From NCBI RefSeq assembly GCF_010994095.1, contig NZ_WJYO01000001.1, positions 1-64,000 of the forward strand: a DNA stretch of 64,000 nt, read 5' to 3'. The notes under the pieces are model-generated. The model saw only the letters and a program-made list of their open reading frames with translations. It searched no databases and had not been told where the DNA came from. Origin of the DNA: Mumia xiangluensis. GTDB lineage: Bacteria > Actinomycetota > Actinomycetes > Propionibacteriales > Nocardioidaceae. Positions 54,755-63,781 of the stretch are shown here, one piece after another. How positions within the stretch are numbered: the stretch's first letter is position 1; every line of letters starts with the position of its first letter. The translations under genes and the position numbers were made by a program.

Positions 54755-55672
54755 GTGATCGACTGGCGCGAGGCCTGGGAGGCGGCGCTCTACGGGGTCG
54801 ACGGGTTCTACCGTCGCGAGTCCCCGGCCGCGCACTTCCGTACGTCGGTGCACGCCTCCGGCGCGTTCGCGGCCGCGATCTTGGCGTACGCACGACGCCA
54901 CGGCCTGCGGTCGGTCGTGGACCTGGGCTCGGGGCGGGGCGAGCTCCTCGCCGCGCTCGACGCCCTCGCACCCGGCGAGCTCGCGCTGCACGGTGTCGAT
55001 CTGCGGCCTCGGCCCGCCGACCTGCCGGCACGTATCGTCTGGAGCAGCGAGCTCCCCGACCAGGTGTCCGGCCTGCTGTTCGCGAACGAGCTGCTCGACA
55101 ACGTCCCCTGTGACGTGGTCGAGCGCGACGACGACGGTGTACTGCGCAGGGTGCTCGTGGACCCCGTGAGCGGGGACGAGCGGCTGGGCGACCCGGTGCG
55201 CACCCCCGAGGCCCTGGCGTGGCTGGAGCGGTGGTGGCCGTCGACCCGCGCCGGTGAGCGGGCCGAGGTCGGCACCACGCGCGAGGCACTGTGGCGGGAC
55301 GCGGTGGCACGGCTCGAGCACGGTACGGCGATCGCGGTCGACTACGGCCACCTGCGGACCGACCGACCGCCGTACGGCAGCATCCGCGCGTACCGCGACG
55401 GGTCGGAGGTCTCCGCCGTCCTCGACGGGACCTGCGACGTGACCGCGCACGTCGCGGTGGACGCCCTCGCCGACGCCGTCGGAGGGTCGCTGGTTCGCCA
55501 GCGGGACGCGTTGCGCGACCTGGGGATCGACGGCGCGCGTCCGCCGCTCGCGCTCGCGTCCTCCGCCCCCCGCGCCTACCTCGCCGCGCTCGCGGCGGCC
55601 TCCGAGGCTGCCGAGCTGACCGCTGCGGGCGGGCTCGGCGACTTCTGGTGGGTCGTCAGCGAGATCCGCTGA
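54755..55672 (+). CDS. SAM-dependent methyltransferase, MidA/NDUFAF7-like
   Basis: A 305-residue protein. VVDLGSGRGELLAAL is the SAM-binding loop, and LLFANELLDNVPCDVVE matches the signature of the MidA/NDUFAF7 group (PF02636), whose eukaryotic member methylates a subunit of respiratory complex I. A stand-alone nuoD is about 6 kb away, but no direct operon link is seen. The start is GTG 54755, probably leaderless. The stop overlaps the convergent methyltransferase gene by 17 bases. Family assignment is reasonably likely, substrate unknown. Confidence 0.65.
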   Translation: MIDWREAWEAALYGVDGFYRRESPAAHFRTSVHASGAFAAAILAYARRHGLRSVVDLGSGRGELLAALDALAPGELALHGVDLRPRPADLPARIVWSSELPDQVSGLLFANELLDNVPCDVVERDDDGVLRRVLVDPVSGDERLGDPVRTPEALAWLERWWPSTRAGERAEVGTTREALWRDAVARLEHGTAIAVDYGHLRTDRPPYGSIRAYRDGSEVSAVLDGTCDVTAHVAVDALADAVGGSLVRQRDALRDLGIDGARPPLALASSAPRAYLAALAAASEAAELTAAGGLGDFWWVVSEIR

Positions 55673-56489
55673 CCCGCCTCCGCAGCTGACGCACCTCGCG
55701 CCGCACCCTGCGACGCGCCTTCCAGAACGCGTCACGCACCGGCTTCGGGACGGCCGCCCTCACGCGGCGGTGCAGGGCGTCGTCGGGCTGCACCCGTCTG
55801 GCCCGCGCAGCCTGCACCGCCGGGTCCCAGCTCGCCAGACCCGTCTTCTCGTGGGTGGGTGGCGACACCGCGCCACGCTCGAAGACGACGATGCTGTCGT
55901 AGAAGTGCATCGACCGCGTCGTCCGCGCGAACTCGTCGACGACGAAGTCGGGCTGCCGGCTGTGGTAGGCGTTGAGGCCGTCGGTGAGGTTCTTCGCGTA
56001 CTCGATGAACGTCCCCTCCCTCCGGAGGCCGCCGTCGTAGGACGGCCAGTAGCTCGTGTGGAGGTCCTCGATGAGAAAGACGCCGTCCGTGGACATCCGC
56101 GGGTAGAGCTCCTCGAACGTGGCGATCTGCTGCGCCGGTCGGTGGCCGCCGTCCTCGATGAGGATGTCGATGGTGCCCGCGGCGTCGCCGACCGTCCTGA
56201 GGAACTCGCGATCGGCCTGGTCGCCGATCATGATCGTGGTCTGCGCGTCCTCCCAGGACCGGCAGCGCGGGTCGATGTCGACACCGACGAACCTCGCCTC
56301 GGGCCCGAAGTAGTCCTGCCACATCTGCATGGACCCGCCGAACTGCACGCCGAACTCCACGACGGTGACGGGGCGCCCGCGGAAGCGGCTGAAGTGGCGG
56401 TCGTACACGTCGAAGTAGTGCAGCCACTTGTGGATCTGGCGACCGCCGTTGTGCCGGAAGTACCGCTCGAGGTCGTTGGACCTCCCCAT
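55656..56489 (-). CDS. Class I SAM-dependent methyltransferase, rhamnosyl O-methyltransferase-like
   Basis: A 277-residue enzyme. VVEFGVQFGGSMQMW is the SAM loop, VGVDIDPRC the second strand, ILIEDGGHRPAQQI and LIEDLHTSYW the metal- and substrate-binding strands typical of the sugar 3'-O-methyltransferase/cephalosporin-hydroxylase-like group. The last 60 residues are basic and may bind nucleic acid or membrane lipid head groups. ATG 56489 has AGGGG seven bases ahead; ATG 56510 is possible. It follows the ligase gene on the same strand. The spacer repeats ATGACGAACAG twice, 16 bases apart. Confidence 0.75.
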   Translation of the reverse strand: MGRSNDLERYFRHNGGRQIHKWLHYFDVYDRHFSRFRGRPVTVVEFGVQFGGSMQMWQDYFGPEARFVGVDIDPRCRSWEDAQTTIMIGDQADREFLRTVGDAAGTIDILIEDGGHRPAQQIATFEELYPRMSTDGVFLIEDLHTSYWPSYDGGLRREGTFIEYAKNLTDGLNAYHSRQPDFVVDEFARTTRSMHFYDSIVVFERGAVSPPTHEKTGLASWDPAVQAARARRVQPDDALHRRVRAAVPKPVRDAFWKARRRVRREVRQLRRRVSGSR

Positions 56490-56522
56490 GCCCTCACCCC
56501 TGTTCGTCATCCGTGCTGTTCG

Positions 56523-58157
56523 TCATCCGTGCTGGACATCCAGGCCGCCGTCGGCGTACCGGCGGCGGAGCACCTTCTTGTCGAACTTGCCCACCGAGGT
56601 GCGCGGGACGGCGTCGATGAACGTCCACGCGTCGGGCAGCTGCCACTTCGCGAACGAACCCGCGAGGTGGTCCCGCAGCTCCTCGGGAGTCACCGTGGCG
56701 CCGGACCGGACGACGACGGTCGCGAGCGGGCGCTCCTGCCACTTCTCGTCGGGGATGCCGACGACCGCCGCCTCGACGACGTCAGGGTGCCCCATCAGGG
56801 CGTTCTCGAGCTCGACCGACGAGATCCACTCGCCACCCGACTTGATGACGTCCTTGGCTCGGTCGGTCAGCGTGATGAACCCCTGCCGGTCGATCGTGCC
56901 GACGTCACCGGTCCGAAGCCACCCGTCGCGGAACTTCTCCGGGTCGTCGTCGAGGTAGTACGCGCCGGTGATCCACGGGCCACGCACCTCGACCTCGCCG
57001 ACCGCCTCGCCGTCGTGCGGGAGGATCTCGCCGTCGCCGCCGACCAGGCGTCCCTCGACACCGCCGAGCAGCCGCCCCTGACCGGCCCGGTACGGCCACG
57101 CCTCCTCGTCGCTCAACCCGACCGGCGGCTTGCCGGAGGTGGCGACGGGCGACGTCTCGGTCATCCCCCACGCCTGCTGGATGCGTACGCCGTGGCGGTC
57201 CCAGAGCGCCCGCTGCAGCGACTCCGGCACCGCGGATCCGCCGCAGAGCACCGCACGCAGGGACCTGAGGTCGGACGGGTGCTCGTCGATCCAGCCGAGC
57301 ACGTCGTTGAAGATCGTCGGGACGCCGCCCGCAAGCGTGGGACGGGTCTCCTGGATCAGGCGGACGAGCGGCTCGGCCTGCAACCAGCGGTCGGGCATGA
57401 CGAGGGACGCGCCCACCAGCACCGCGGCGTACGGGAGACCCCAGGCGTTCGCGTGGAACATCGGCACCACGGGCAGCACGCGGTCGTCGGGTCCCATCCC
57501 GGCGTTGTCGCCCATCGCCATCGACATCGAGTGGAGGTACGCGGAGCGGTGGCTGTAGACGACGCCCTTCGGGTTGCCGGTGGTGCCGCTGGTGTAGCAC
57601 ATCGCGGCCGCGTCACGCTCGTCCACCTCCGGCCACGCGAAGTCCTCGGACGCGGCCTCGAGCACGTCCTCGTAGCGCAGGATCGTCCTGCCCGTCGCCT
57701 CGAGCGACGACAGGTCGGCCTGCTCCGTGTCCGGCCGAGCGACGAGCACGTGGGTGACGGTGGTCATCTCCGGCAGCATCGCCGCGAACGGCTCCGCCAG
57801 CGACGCGTCCACGATCACCACGCGGTCCTCGGCGTGGTTCACGACGTAGACGACCTGCTCCGGGAACAGACGGATGTTGATCGTGTGCAGGACCGCCCCC
57901 ATCGAGGGGATCGCGAGGTACGCCTCGAGGTGCTCGGCGTTGTTCCACATGAACGTGCCGACCCGCTCGTCGCCGGTGATGCCGAGGTCGCGCAGCGCGT
58001 TCGCCAGTCGGGCGACGCGACGGCCGACCTCGCCGTACGAGCGGGTGCGCGTGCCGTCGGCCGTGGCTGTGACGACGGATGCGTCGGCATACGCGGTCGT
58101 GCCGTACTGCATGAGCCGGCCGAGGCTGAGCGGGACGTCCTGCATGGTGCTGCGCAT
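56523..58157 (-). CDS. Acyl-CoA ligase (AMP-forming), long-chain type
   Basis: A 544-residue adenylate-forming enzyme that activates a carboxylic acid to its CoA thioester. Motifs in order: CYTSGTTGNPKGVVYSH (P-loop), VPMFHANAWGLPY, GWGMTE-type AWGMTETSP, DGWLRTGDVG and the C-terminal PRTSVGKFDKKVLR with the catalytic Lys. It resembles medium/long-chain acyl-CoA synthetases with the FHANAW motif. ATG 58157 follows GGAGG with seven-base spacing; TTG or upstream starts are not needed. It could feed fatty-acid degradation; a link to the polymer locus is not evident. Confidence 0.92.
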   Translation of the reverse strand: MRSTMQDVPLSLGRLMQYGTTAYADASVVTATADGTRTRSYGEVGRRVARLANALRDLGITGDERVGTFMWNNAEHLEAYLAIPSMGAVLHTINIRLFPEQVVYVVNHAEDRVVIVDASLAEPFAAMLPEMTTVTHVLVARPDTEQADLSSLEATGRTILRYEDVLEAASEDFAWPEVDERDAAAMCYTSGTTGNPKGVVYSHRSAYLHSMSMAMGDNAGMGPDDRVLPVVPMFHANAWGLPYAAVLVGASLVMPDRWLQAEPLVRLIQETRPTLAGGVPTIFNDVLGWIDEHPSDLRSLRAVLCGGSAVPESLQRALWDRHGVRIQQAWGMTETSPVATSGKPPVGLSDEEAWPYRAGQGRLLGGVEGRLVGGDGEILPHDGEAVGEVEVRGPWITGAYYLDDDPEKFRDGWLRTGDVGTIDRQGFITLTDRAKDVIKSGGEWISSVELENALMGHPDVVEAAVVGIPDEKWQERPLATVVVRSGATVTPEELRDHLAGSFAKWQLPDAWTFIDAVPRTSVGKFDKKVLRRRYADGGLDVQHG

Positions 58158-58406
58158 CGAGAACCTCCGACAAGGTGTGCCTTGAGTCACACAAGTGTGC
58201 CGGAGGTGCGCGAGCGGGACCAGTCACGTCTCGCCGTGGACGCGGGGCGGCCTTATACCACTGCAACTCATGATGTGTCTGGAGTTTTCATAAATCTCCG
58301 GTTGCATGAATCTCATCGTGCGGGGAACGTGAGGAAAATCTCATGTGGTCGTCGCCGTGGCCGCCAAGCTTGGCGCAACGGTCGGCCACTCGGCGAAAGG
58401 AACACC

Positions 58407-59786
58407 TTGCGCACGACACGACTCACATCCCGGTCCAAGGTCCTGGCGACCGCCGCAGGGGCCGCGCTCGCTGCCTCAGTCCTCGTCGGGAGCGGCACGA
58501 CCGCCGGCGCAGACCAACGCGACGACGCCCTCGAGAAGGCTCTCGCCGCCGCAGCGGACGACGCACCCCCCGCCCTCCAGACCCCGTTCGAGAAGTCCGG
58601 CGGCGCGACCTGGACCACCCACCCGCAGTCCGTCCAGTTCTATCGACAGCTCGACCAGTCCAGCGAGCGCGTCGCGGTCAGCAACGTCGGCCGTACAACG
58701 CAGGGTCGGCCGCTGCAGCTCGTCTCGATCGGCTCGCCGGCACCGAAGGCACAGACTGAGGCCGCCGACGGCTCGGTCGCGATGTTCGTCTGCTCCGTGC
58801 ACGGCAACGAGCCGTCCGGCCGCGAGGCCTGCATGGAGCTGGCGCGCGACCTCGCGACGAGCACCGACGCGACGGTGACGCGCTTCCTCGCGCGTACGAC
58901 GGTGATCCTCATCAACGCCAACCCCGACGGCTGGGTCGCCAACACCCGCGGCAACGCCGACGGCGTCGACGTCAACCGCGACTACCTCGAGCTCGCGACG
59001 CCCGAGGGCCGCGCCGTCACCAAGGTGATCCGCGACTGGAACCCCGACATCCTCAACGACCTCCACGAGTACGGTCCGAGCGAGTACTACCGGACCGATC
59101 TCCTGCACCTGTGGCCGCGCAACCGCAACGTCGACGACCAGATCCACGGCCTCAGCCAGGAGATGAGCGAGGACTACGCGGCGGCGCAGGCCCGCAGCGA
59201 GGGCTACACGGCCGGCATCTACGGCCACTACGTGAAGGACGGGGAGCCGTTCCTGCAGGTCGCCGGTGACGAGCAGGTCCGGATCCTGCGCAACTACGCC
59301 GGTCTCGTCAACGTCGTCGGCATGCTCAGCGAGACGGCGACCCGTCCGTTGAACGACGAGGAGGCGGCCGATGTCCGTGTCCTCAACAACCGCCGGGTCG
59401 ACACCAACTACGCGAGCGCACTGGGCTCGACGCAGATGGTCGCCGAGAACCGGGAGACGCTGGCGCGCGAGACTGCGGCCGCGGCCGAGCGCCAGACGGA
59501 GCTCGGCGCCTCCCAGGGCGGCGTCGTCTACTTCGCGGGGCAGGACGACATGCTGCCGACCAGCTCCAGCGAGGTGGAGCCTGAGCCGATGTGCGGCTAC
59601 CAGATCACGGAGGCGACCTTCCAGGAGGTCAAGCAGGCGCTGCGCCTGCACGACCTGAAGGCCACCCGCAACGCCTCCGGGCGCGTCGTGAGCCTCGCTC
59701 AGCCGAACCGGGGTCTCGTGCCGCTGATCTTCGACGAGCGCCATGAGTTCCGCATCGCCGAGGGGACGCCGCTCGAGACCTGCTGA
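58407..59786 (+). CDS. Secreted M14-family zinc carboxypeptidase
   Basis: A 459-residue precursor starting at TTG 58407 with GAAAGGA just ahead. The N-terminus is a Sec signal peptide (basic RTTRLTSRSK, hydrophobic VLATAAGAALAASVLVG, cut after TAGA). Zinc ligands are His132 and Glu135 in SVHGNEPSGRE and His220 in LNDLHEYG; NPDGW and DVNRDYLEL are the usual substrate-site stretches, and the Glu in GMLSETAT is a candidate catalytic base. M14 peptidases trim C-terminal residues of peptides or cell-wall stems. The 249-base gap upstream is relatively AT-rich and must carry its promoter and that of the ligase; I cannot name the boxes. Confidence 0.85.
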   Translation: MRTTRLTSRSKVLATAAGAALAASVLVGSGTTAGADQRDDALEKALAAAADDAPPALQTPFEKSGGATWTTHPQSVQFYRQLDQSSERVAVSNVGRTTQGRPLQLVSIGSPAPKAQTEAADGSVAMFVCSVHGNEPSGREACMELARDLATSTDATVTRFLARTTVILINANPDGWVANTRGNADGVDVNRDYLELATPEGRAVTKVIRDWNPDILNDLHEYGPSEYYRTDLLHLWPRNRNVDDQIHGLSQEMSEDYAAAQARSEGYTAGIYGHYVKDGEPFLQVAGDEQVRILRNYAGLVNVVGMLSETATRPLNDEEAADVRVLNNRRVDTNYASALGSTQMVAENRETLARETAAAAERQTELGASQGGVVYFAGQDDMLPTSSSEVEPEPMCGYQITEATFQEVKQALRLHDLKATRNASGRVVSLAQPNRGLVPLIFDERHEFRIAEGTPLETC

Positions 59787-59804
59787 GCGACGACGCCGTA
59801 CGCA

Positions 59805-59855
59805 ACGAAGACTCGCAGTCGCGACCGTTGTCTGGTCGCGGCTGCGAGTCTTCGT
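59805..59855. terminator. Bidirectional hairpin terminator
   Basis: A 22-bp stem (ACGAAGACTCGCAGTCGCGA and following CC, paired with its complement at 59834-59855, one mismatch) around a seven-base loop GTTGTCT. It lies between the convergent M14 peptidase and HtaA-like genes and can end both transcripts. Confidence 0.85.
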
Positions 59856-59894
59856 GTGCTCGTGCTCGTGCGCGTGGGCGTTGCGGGCGCGGGG

Positions 59895-61406
59895 TCAGCG
59901 GACGCGGAGCACCACGCGGACAGAGGAGCCGGAGAACGCCGACGAACCGCCGTACGCGATGCGCAGGGTGTGCTTGCCGCGCTTCTTCAGCTTCGGAAGC
60001 TTCACAGTCACCTTCCCGCGCTTGCTGACGGTCAGCGTCGCCGTACTGATCCGCTTCTTGCCGTCGTAGATCTTCACCGTGCCGGTGGGACGGATCGTCG
60101 TCCCGCGTCCCGCGACCGTGACGGTGACCTTCGCGCGCTGCTTGCGGGTGACCTTCTTCTTCGCCAGCGCAGCCTTGGTCACGGTGCCGGCCTTGGTGAT
60201 CCGCAGGCTCGTGCGTGCCGTCGCGGTCGTCGGCGAGTAGTCGGCCTTGTACGAGGCGGTCACCGCGTGGCTCCCGACGGCCAGGCCAGCCGGGACGGCC
60301 ACGGCCGCAGCGCCGCGCGAGAGGCGGACGGTGCCCAGACTGCGGCTGCCGGCCCGGAACGTGACCGTGCCGGTCGCGTACGTCTCCGGACGCGCGACCG
60401 TCACGCTGACACGACTGGTCCGGCCGTACGAGATCGCACCGGGGTTGACGACCATGCGGCCCGTGATGCGAGGCGGGGTGTCGGTCCAGTACGACCTCCA
60501 GTGCGTCGTGCCGAGCGAGGAACCCGTCGTGGTGGCGAGCGCGGTCGCGCCGGCCGCGGTCGCCGCTGCCTTGAAGGTGCTGGCGTCGGCGTACCAGGGG
60601 TCGCCGGCACCGCCGATCCCGTCCACGAGATTCGCGACGGTCAGGCCCTGTACGGTGCGGGTCGGCACGCCCGGGTGACGGTAGGTGACGTCGGCCTGGA
60701 GGACGAACGTGCTGCCCTTCGCGGTCCGGCTCGTCTCGACCTGACGCACGTCACTGACGGTCACGTCGCGCTTCGGGCTCGTGAACCGCACCGTCCCTCC
60801 GAAGACCACACGGTGCAACGCAGCCGCCTTCGTCGTGTCGACGATCGGGAACCGCACGGCGGTCGGGTCCTCGGTGTCCTGCTTGGCGCCGCTGCCGAAC
60901 GTGATCGTCCCGCCCTCGGCGAGCACCAGCGACCGCAGGGTCGGGCTCACCTGCCACTGCAGGCCGATCTCGCGGTCAGCCACACCGCTCCCCCTCGGCG
61001 GTGTCGCCGTCGGGTACAGCAGAGGCCCGTCGACCTCGAGCACGCCCTCTGTGGTGACCGGGGAGCCCGTCGCCGGAGTGAACGTCGCGCGAACGGTGTG
61101 GACGCCCACCGGGACGTCGGTGGCCCACAGCTCGTAACGGTTCTGCTGGACCGTCGACGTCGAGCGCTTCAAGGCGTACGTCTTGCCGGCGACGGTGGCG
61201 GTCGCCGCGCCCGTCGCGTCGCCGTCGCCGACCTCGACGGCCAGGTAGACGCTCTTCCACTCCGCAAGGCTCAGCTCGTCGCCGACGTACGTCAGCGTGG
61301 TCGCGGCACTGGCGGCGGGCGCTGCGGCGAGGATCCCGACGGCGAGCAGGACGGCCATCAGCCCGGCCAGCGCACGGCGCGGGGCAATTGTTGCAAGGGT
61401 CAGCAC
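59895..61406 (-). CDS. Secreted HtaA-domain protein with two Ig-like repeats
   Basis: A 503-residue precursor. The signal peptide is [20 protein letters not shown], cut after ASA. Residues about 135-240 resemble an HtaA haem-binding domain of actinobacteria ([41 protein letters not shown]). Two bacterial Ig-like domains follow: one with [15 protein letters not shown], ending [13 protein letters not shown], the other [14 protein letters not shown], ending [11 protein letters not shown]. The C-terminus has no sortase motif or membrane anchor. GTG 61406 has GGGAGAG ahead. Haem capture is a guess; the key Tyr and His of HtaA should be checked, as I see neither clearly. Confidence 0.6.
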   Translation of the reverse strand: MLTLATIAPRRALAGLMAVLLAVGILAAAPAASAATTLTYVGDELSLAEWKSVYLAVEVGDGDATGAATATVAGKTYALKRSTSTVQQNRYELWATDVPVGVHTVRATFTPATGSPVTTEGVLEVDGPLLYPTATPPRGSGVADREIGLQWQVSPTLRSLVLAEGGTITFGSGAKQDTEDPTAVRFPIVDTTKAAALHRVVFGGTVRFTSPKRDVTVSDVRQVETSRTAKGSTFVLQADVTYRHPGVPTRTVQGLTVANLVDGIGGAGDPWYADASTFKAAATAAGATALATTTGSSLGTTHWRSYWTDTPPRITGRMVVNPGAISYGRTSRVSVTVARPETYATGTVTFRAGSRSLGTVRLSRGAAAVAVPAGLAVGSHAVTASYKADYSPTTATARTSLRITKAGTVTKAALAKKKVTRKQRAKVTVTVAGRGTTIRPTGTVKIYDGKKRISTATLTVSKRGKVTVKLPKLKKRGKHTLRIAYGGSSAFSGSSVRVVLRVR

Positions 61407-61508
61407 GATCTCTCCCGATAGATGTAGGGTGCGTCCCCCCGAACGCGGCTCTATTGTGGCACGTCTTGGGTCAGACCCTTCTGCGCTCGCCCGCGACGTC
61501 TGCGCCGC

Positions 61509-61514
61509 TAGGCT
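61509..61514 (+). promoter_or_regulatory. -10 box giving a leaderless nuoD transcript
   Basis: TAGGCT, seven bases before ATG 61522, with no ribosome site. Confidence 0.5.
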
Positions 61515-61521
61515 GAGCGGC

Positions 61522-62733
61522 ATGTCGAGCGACGACGCGCACCCGCCCCGCACGCTGACCGTCGGTGTGGGCGCCGGCTCGGCCGGGTTCGGCCACGAGC
61601 GCGGCGGCGGAGTCGACATCGACACGACGGACATGGTCCTCAACGTCGGGCCGCAGCATCCGGCGACGCACGGCGTCCTGCGGCTCCGCCTCACCCTCGA
61701 CGGCGAGCGGATCGTCGACTGCGAGCCGATCGTCGGCTACATGCACCGCGGTGTCGAGAAGCTCTTCGAGGTTCGGGACTACCGCCAGATCATCGTCCTC
61801 GCCAACCGCCACGACTGGCTGTCGGCGTTCTCGTCCGAGGTCGGGGTCGTGCTCGCGGTGGAGCGGATGCTCGGCCTCGAGGTTCCCGAGCGGGCGACCT
61901 GGGCCCGTACCCTCCTCGCCGAGCTGAACCGGATCCTCAACCACCTCATGTTCTTGGGCTCGTACCCGCTGGAGATCGGCGCGATCACGCCGATCTTCTA
62001 CGCGTTCCGCGAGCGGGAGACGATCCAGGAGGTGATGGAGGAGATCTCCGGCGGGCGGATGCACTACATGTTCAACCGCGTCGGCGGCCTGAAGGAGGAC
62101 CTGCCCGCAGGATGGCTGGGCCGGGTCGGCTCGGCCACCACCGCCGTACGCAGTCGTCTCGGGCAGATCGAGGACCTGCTGCTCACCAACGAGATCTTCG
62201 TCGCCCGGACCCGCGGGGTGGGGGTGCTGTCGACCGAGCTCGCCCAGGCGTACGGCGTCTCCGGCCCGATCGCCCGCGCGTCGGGACTCGACCTCGACCT
62301 GCGCCGCGACCAGCCGTACCTCGCCTACCCGGAGCTGATCGCCGACGGCGCGCTGCGCGTGGTCACCCGGACCGAGGGAGACAGCTACGCGCGGTTCGCG
62401 TGCCTGCTGGAGCAGGTCCGGGTGTCGCTCGACCTGGTCGACGCGTGCGTCGCGCGGATGCGCGAGCTGCCGCAGGGCCCCGTGAACGTCAAGCTCCCGA
62501 AGATCGTCAAGGTGCCGGAGGGCTCCACGTACACCTGGACCGAGAACCCGCTCGGGATCAACGGCTACTACCTCGTCTCGCGGGGCGAGAAGACGCCGTG
62601 GCGGCTCAAGCTGCGGTCGGCGTCGTTCAACAACATCGCGGTCCTGCCCGAGGTGGTGCGCGGCGCGGTCGTGGCGGATCTGATCTCGATCCTGGGCTCG
62701 ATGTTCTTCGTCGTCGGCGACATCGACAAGTAG
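61522..62733 (+). CDS. nuoD: NADH-quinone oxidoreductase subunit D, stand-alone
   Basis: A 403-residue protein of the complex I 49-kDa subunit family, which with other subunits forms the quinone site. Conserved stretches: [54 protein letters not shown] and the C-terminal [12 protein letters not shown]. No other nuo gene is near, so this is a lone or second copy rather than part of the operon. The first 35 residues are a short non-conserved extension. Whether it works in complex I or a related membrane complex is unknown. Confidence 0.92.
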   Translation: MSSDDAHPPRTLTVGVGAGSAGFGHERGGGVDIDTTDMVLNVGPQHPATHGVLRLRLTLDGERIVDCEPIVGYMHRGVEKLFEVRDYRQIIVLANRHDWLSAFSSEVGVVLAVERMLGLEVPERATWARTLLAELNRILNHLMFLGSYPLEIGAITPIFYAFRERETIQEVMEEISGGRMHYMFNRVGGLKEDLPAGWLGRVGSATTAVRSRLGQIEDLLLTNEIFVARTRGVGVLSTELAQAYGVSGPIARASGLDLDLRRDQPYLAYPELIADGALRVVTRTEGDSYARFACLLEQVRVSLDLVDACVARMRELPQGPVNVKLPKIVKVPEGSTYTWTENPLGINGYYLVSRGEKTPWRLKLRSASFNNIAVLPEVVRGAVVADLISILGSMFFVVGDIDK

Positions 62734-62739
62734 CCCGCT

Positions 62740-62925
62740 CGCTCCCGTCGCTGCCCGTCGCTGCCGCGCATCGCTGCCGCGCATCGGTGCCCGCCGCTGC
62801 CGCGCATCGGTGCCTCAGCGTCCACCCGCGCCGTACGCGTGGACGCTGAGCCACCGACGGGCAGTATGTCGTGGACGCTGAGCCACCGACGGGCAGTACG
62901 CGTGGACGCTGAGGCACCGACGGGC
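62740..62925. repeat. Intergenic cluster of short direct and inverted repeats after nuoD
   Basis: Three copies of GCTGCCGCGCATC lie at 62760, 62773 and 62796. Three copies of a unit starting GTGGACGCTGAGCCACCGAC lie at 62839, 62871 and 62902 (periods 32 and 31). The sequence at 62809-62825 is the exact reverse complement of the start of the third unit and, with one mismatch, of the others, so several alternative hairpins can form. It may act as a nuoD terminator or a mobile-type intergenic repeat. Confidence 0.8.
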
Positions 62926-62961
62926 GAGGTGCTTCGACGGGCCGACTCGCGCCACGCGCCC

Positions 62962-62967
62962 TAAGGT
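62962..62967 (+). promoter_or_regulatory. -10 box giving a leaderless transcript (phosphoesterase)
   Basis: TAAGGT, seven bases before GTG 62975, with no ribosome site. Confidence 0.5.
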
Positions 62968-62974
62968 CCCAAGC

Positions 62975-63772
62975 GTGGGCGACGTGTGGGCGGTCAGCGA
63001 CATCCATGGGCACCGCGACGTCCTCGTCGCGGCCCTGACGGACGCCGGGCTCATCGACGAGAGCGAGCACTGGTCCGGTGGCGACGCACGGCTGTGGCTC
63101 CTCGGGGACTACGTCGATCGCGGCCCTGACGGGATCGGCGTCATCAGGCTGGCGCGACGCCTCGAGCAGGAGGCGGCCGAGGCCGGCGGAGCAGCGACAG
63201 CGCTCCTGGGGAACCACGAGATCCTGCTGCTCGGGATGCACCGGTACGGGGCGATGCCGGTGCCGAGCGACCCGCGCTACGCGTTCGAGCCGAACTGGGC
63301 CGGGAACGGCGGTGTCGTCACCGATCTGGAAGGCCTCGACGAGGAGATCCTCGACTGGCTGACGACCCGGCCCGCGATCGGGGAGGACGCCGACCACCTG
63401 CTCCTGCACTCCGACACCGTGGAGTACCTCGAGTGGGGCGGCACGGTCGACGAGATCAACGCCGCCGTCCGGGCGGAGCTCCGCATGCCCGACCTCGACA
63501 CCTGGTGGGAGATGTGGCGCCGCCTGACCACGCGGATGGCGTTCGCGGGAGCCGACGGACCCGGGGTCGCCCGGCGCGTGCTGGACGAGCTCGGGGGCAG
63601 CCGGATCGTGCACGGGCACACGATCTGCGCGCTCATCCGCGGCGGAGGGGTGTCACCCGACGACGAGCCGCTGGTCTACGCGGACGGCCTGGCGCTGGAC
63701 ATCGACGGCGGGATCTTCGTCGGCGGGCCCTGCCTCCTCGTCCGTCTGGACGAGGAGGCAGAGGGCCGCTGA
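62975..63772 (+). CDS. Metallophosphoesterase (calcineurin-like)
   Basis: A 265-residue cytoplasmic enzyme of the PPP/calcineurin-like fold. The five metal-binding motifs are visible: AVSDIHGHRD, LLGDYVDRGPD, ALLGNHE, a His in LLLHSDT and VHGHTICAL. This set is typical of serine/threonine phosphatases and diadenosine tetraphosphatases (PrpA/ApaH type). Start GTG 62975 follows a -10 box and looks leaderless. Convergent with the next gene; substrate unknown. Confidence 0.88.
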   Translation: MGDVWAVSDIHGHRDVLVAALTDAGLIDESEHWSGGDARLWLLGDYVDRGPDGIGVIRLARRLEQEAAEAGGAATALLGNHEILLLGMHRYGAMPVPSDPRYAFEPNWAGNGGVVTDLEGLDEEILDWLTTRPAIGEDADHLLLHSDTVEYLEWGGTVDEINAAVRAELRMPDLDTWWEMWRRLTTRMAFAGADGPGVARRVLDELGGSRIVHGHTICALIRGGGVSPDDEPLVYADGLALDIDGGIFVGGPCLLVRLDEEAEGR

Positions 63773-63781
63773 CCGTCGGTG

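Noticed and set aside
53855-55735. A 626-residue version of the TylF-like methyltransferase
   Set aside because: The first 336 residues are antisense to the MidA-like gene; AGGAGG and the family alignment support the start at 54727.
58158-58406. Riboswitch or sRNA upstream of the M14 peptidase
   Set aside because: The gap is relatively AT-rich, but I found no stable stem pattern or known motif, only weak inverted repeats.
62740-62925. CRISPR array
   Set aside because: Units are directly adjacent with no unique spacers, there are only three copies, and no cas genes are near.
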